Source: Planctomycetota bacterium
GTDB lineage: Bacteria > Planctomycetota > UBA1135 > JALUZX01
Reading direction: 5' to 3'
Length of the DNA: 8,024 nt
Assembly: GCA_027011425.1 (NCBI GenBank)
Contig: JALUZX010000489.1
Location: forward strand, 1-8,024
Positions within the stretch are counted from its first letter, which is position 1; every line of letters begins with the position of its first letter. This document shows, one piece after another, positions 6,332 through 8,024 of this stretch. Both the position numbers and the translations under genes were made by a program. The notes below the pieces were generated by a model. The model was given only the letters and a program-made list of their open reading frames with translations. It ran no database searches and was not told the DNA's origin.

Positions 6332-6802
6332 TCAATCCTCCCGGGGCCCGAACTCGTCCAGGAGTCCCAGGGCCTCTTCCACGTTCCTGGCCTGGAGGAA
6401 AAAGGACCGGAAATCCTTCTGCCGGGCGATGTAGGATATCCACCGCAGGAACTTGATGTGCTCTTCCGGGTTGGTCTCGGGGGAAAGAACCAGGAAGAGA
6501 ACGTGCACCGGCTGGTGATCGGCGGCGTTGAAGTCCAGCCCTTCCGAGCAACGGGCGAGGAGGGCGTAGATCTGCTTCAATTCGGGATGCTTGGCGTGGG
6601 GAAGAGCCACGCCTTTGCCGATCCCTGTGGCCCCTTGGGCTTCCCTATCCAGGATGGCCTCCACCAGGGCCTCCACCCTCTTTTTGGGGAACCGGTGGAT
6701 CTTCCCGAGGTGCTCCACCATCTCCCGGAGGGCCTCGTCCTTGGTGTGGTTCTGGATCTCCAGAATGACATGTTGCTCGTCGAAAAGGCGACGAAAGCTC
6801 AT
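6332..6802 (-). CDS. ptsN: PTS EIIA-Ntr / fructose-type EIIA regulatory protein
   Basis: 156 residues, the normal size of a single EIIA domain of the PtsN family. The active-site region GIGKGVALPHAKHPEL carries the phosphorylatable histidine (His69). Further family features are the start FDEQHVILEIQNHTKDEALREM and the segment HVLFLVLSPETNPEEHIKFL. PtsN takes phosphate from HPr and regulates other proteins, in studied bacteria potassium transport, nitrogen-related or stress functions, rather than moving sugar. A longer frame opens at 6916, but the added residues are Pro/Gly-rich and unlike the family. The ATG at 6802 starts at the family N-terminus, with AGGA 9 bases upstream; GTG two codons earlier is also possible. 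Its place between hpf and ptsH recalls the common rpoN-hpf-ptsN order, though no rpoN, hprK or rapZ is present here. Confidence 0.92.
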   Translation of the reverse strand: MSFRRLFDEQHVILEIQNHTKDEALREMVEHLGKIHRFPKKRVEALVEAILDREAQGATGIGKGVALPHAKHPELKQIYALLARCSEGLDFNAADHQPVHVLFLVLSPETNPEEHIKFLRWISYIARQKDFRSFFLQARNVEEALGLLDEFGPRED

Positions 6803-6888
6803 CCTCACCCATCCTGTTCTCGGTCCTGGGGAATGACCTCCGGGGGAAATCGGGGCGGACCCCCCGGGAAGGCCGAAATTTCCGTGGG

Positions 6889-6916
6889 ATTCTAACAAGG
6901 GGAAGAGGGTTCGCAA
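6889..6916 (-). promoter_or_regulatory. possible sigma-70-type promoter for ptsN
   Basis: On the minus strand TTGCGA (-35-like, 4 of 6 matches) is followed after 16 bases by TAGAAT (-10-like, 5 of 6). An upstream TGT gives an extended -10 (TGTTAGAAT). It would give a leader of roughly 80 bases before the ptsN ATG. The -35 part falls in the loop and arm of the inverted repeat at 6899-6936. Assigned by eye only. Confidence 0.35.
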
Positions 6917-6936
6917 GGCCGCGAATCCTCTTCCCC
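6899..6936 (-). terminator. long inverted repeat after hpf, probable terminator
   Basis: GGGGAAGAGGGTTCGC (6899-6914) and GCGAATCCTCTTCCCC (6921-6936) are complementary over 16 positions with one mismatch (C-A on the minus strand, G-U on the plus strand), around a 6-base loop. On the minus strand the stem is followed by TTGTTAGA, a short and broken T tract, 57 bases after the hpf stop. It most likely ends or reduces truA-hpf transcription. Because a promoter-like sequence overlaps it, an operator role is the alternative. Confidence 0.55.
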
Positions 6937-6992
6937 CTCTCCATGGCCGTGGCCCTTCCCCCTCGAAGAGCCCTACCTGAGGTTCCGAAGCC

Positions 6993-7304
6993 TCAACGTG
7001 GGCGCTTCCGGTTTCTTTCCACCAGCTTCTCCTTGTGCTTCTTCACCTGCCGTTCCAGCTTGTCCACGGCGGTATCGATGGCCGCGTAGAGGCTCTCCGA
7101 ATCGGTGGCCTCCCCCACCAGGGTAGCACCCCCTCCGGCGGCGAGGACCATCTCGGCCTTGTGCCGGTCCCCCTCGGACTCGAGGACCACCCTGGCGGAG
7201 GTGATGCGCTCGAAGAAACGGCTCATTTTGGAGATCTTTTTCTCCGCATACTCCCTCGCCCTTTCGGAAACACCGTCGTTCCTGGCAGTGATCTCGACTT
7301 TCAC
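6993..7304 (-). CDS. hpf: Ribosome hibernation promoting factor, short form (HPF/YfiA family)
   Basis: 103 residues comprising one ribosome-binding HPF domain without the C-terminal dimerisation domain of long HPF. The chain VKVEITARNDGVSERAREYA, then KKISKMSRFFERITSARVVL, follows the family pattern (M..I.GR...V...LR.YVE.K..KL.R). A basic C-terminal helix ending in KLVERNRKRPR is visible. The protein binds the 30S decoding region in starved or resting cells and blocks translation. GTG at 7304 was chosen because GGAGGG lies 7 bases upstream and the chain then begins exactly where the family does. An alternative ATG at 7325 overlaps the truA stop as ATGA and would add 7 residues. It lies directly after truA and is probably translated from the same mRNA. 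Short HPF usually accompanies rpoN/ptsN loci in diderm bacteria, which agrees with ptsN next door. Confidence 0.92.
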   Translation of the reverse strand: MKVEITARNDGVSERAREYAEKKISKMSRFFERITSARVVLESEGDRHKAEMVLAAGGGATLVGEATDSESLYAAIDTAVDKLERQVKKHKEKLVERNRKRPR

Positions 7305-7311
7305 TCCATCA

Positions 7312-7317
7312 CCCTCC
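7312..7317 (-). promoter_or_regulatory. Shine-Dalgarno of hpf
   Basis: GGAGGG lies 7 bases before the GTG at 7304, just upstream of the truA stop codon in map position but after it in the transcript. It favours GTG over the ATG that overlaps the truA stop. Confidence 0.7.
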
Positions 7318-7321
7318 ATTT

Positions 7322-8024
7322 TCATGAAGTGCACCTGGCGAGGCGGCGTGGCCGGGACAGAATGTCAGCTCTCCCGCCGCCGCCCTCCCCGCCTTCTTTC
7401 TTCCTGTAGAAAACCCGGACGAGGAAAAGGCCGCCGGGCGGAAGAACGGGTCCGGCGCGCCGCCTGTCCCGGGAAGCGAGGATTTCCTCGACATCCCCGG
7501 GCCGGAAACGCCCCCGACCCACGTCCACCAGGGTCCCCGCCATCGTCCGGACCATGTTGTAGAGAAAACCGTCCCCATCAACGAAAATCCAAAGGAAATT
7601 CCCCCTGAGGAGTAAGCGCACAGCCTTGACGGTCCGAACCGTGGATTTCCGGGGATACCCGGGATTCGTCGAGAAAGCGGCGAAATCCTTTCTACCCGCC
7701 ATCAGGGCGGCCGCCTCCCTCATGGCCTCCAGGGAGAGATCGTACCGCACGTGCGTAAAATACCCCCGACCGAATGGTGGGGCCACAGGCCCCCTGTAGA
7801 TTCTGTAGGCGTATCTTTTTCCCGTGGCATGGTAGCGCGCGTGGAAATCGGGGGGAGCGTTCCCCATGGAAAGAACGCGGATCTCCCGGGGAAGACAGGC
7901 GTTCAAGGCCCTTTGCAGGTCTTTGACGGGAAGGCTCGATCCGGTCCGGAAGTTGGCGGTCTGACCCAGGGCATGCACACCCGCGTCCGTCCGGCTCGCC
8001 CCTGTCACCGGGGTCTTGCTGCCC
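7322..8024 (-). CDS. truA: tRNA pseudouridine(38-40) synthase TruA, 3' part
   Basis: The frame is open to the right edge, so the N-terminus is missing; about 233 residues are visible. TruA isomerises uridines 38-40 in the tRNA anticodon arm. The catalytic-aspartate motif is present near the visible start as GASRTDAGVHALGQ. Further TruA features are FHARYHATGKRYAYRIY, DFAAFS, FLYNMVRTMAGTLVDVGRGR and the closing AGPVLPPGGLFLVRVFY. After this normal end comes a non-conserved, Gly- and Arg-rich tail of about 27 residues ending in RRLARCTS. A GTG at 8008 could be mistaken for a start, but it lies immediately before the catalytic motif and would remove the N-terminal part of the first catalytic subdomain, so the true start is outside the window. 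hpf begins 17 bases after its stop codon. Confidence 0.95.
   Translation of the reverse strand, partial: GSKTPVTGASRTDAGVHALGQTANFRTGSSLPVKDLQRALNACLPREIRVLSMGNAPPDFHARYHATGKRYAYRIYRGPVAPPFGRGYFTHVRYDLSLEAMREAAALMAGRKDFAAFSTNPGYPRKSTVRTVKAVRLLLRGNFLWIFVDGDGFLYNMVRTMAGTLVDVGRGRFRPGDVEEILASRDRRRAGPVLPPGGLFLVRVFYRKKEGGEGGGGRADILSRPRRLARCTS

Noticed and set aside
6803..6916. longer ptsN starting at 6916
   Set aside because: The extra 38 residues are Pro/Gly-rich and not family-like. They would be encoded in the probable promoter and leader, beginning just inside the inverted repeat.

Overview
This GC-rich bacterial window is densely coded, with every supported gene on the minus strand, so transcription runs from high to low coordinates. 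A complete outer-membrane secretin together with PilM/PilN/PilO homologues shows a diderm (Gram-negative) organism with a type IV pilus machine. A single-domain HPF plus a PtsN/HPr pair also fits a diderm lineage. The phylum cannot be fixed from the sequence alone. Planctomycetota, Acidobacteriota or a deltaproteobacterial-type group would all be compatible, and this is only an impression.

In the direction of transcription the layout is as follows. The 3' part of truA (tRNA pseudouridine synthase) enters at the right edge. It is followed almost without a gap by hpf (ribosome hibernation factor). A strong inverted repeat follows hpf and overlaps a promoter-like sequence. Next come ptsN (EIIA-Ntr-like) and ptsH (HPr), two phosphocarrier proteins of the regulatory PTS. 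After a 179-base gap containing two small hairpins comes the pilus alignment cluster pilM, pilN, a fused pilO-pilP-like gene, and pilQ. A clear rho-independent terminator closes the cluster. Beyond it starts a gene for a DUF2344 (TIGR03936, radical-SAM-linked) protein that runs off the left edge.

The pil genes encode the trans-envelope alignment complex. PilM is a cytoplasmic actin-like ATPase fold that binds the INLLP tail of PilN. PilN and PilO span the inner membrane, and a PilP-type domain links them to the PilQ secretin. The unusual point is that no separate pilP lipoprotein exists. A PilP-like motif and a C-terminal beta domain are fused to PilO and separated from each other by about 170 charged, mostly helical residues.

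Non-coding gaps are all below 200 bases. The two largest are the ptsH-pilM gap, with two hairpins, and the pilOP-pilQ gap, with an apparently diverged tandem duplication. Several genes begin with GTG or TTG (hpf, ptsH, pilOP, the DUF2344 gene). For hpf, ptsH and pilOP strong Shine-Dalgarno sequences support these starts. Long plus-strand reading frames opposite pilQ and pilM/pilN are shadows. No mobile element, CRISPR array, tRNA or rRNA was seen.
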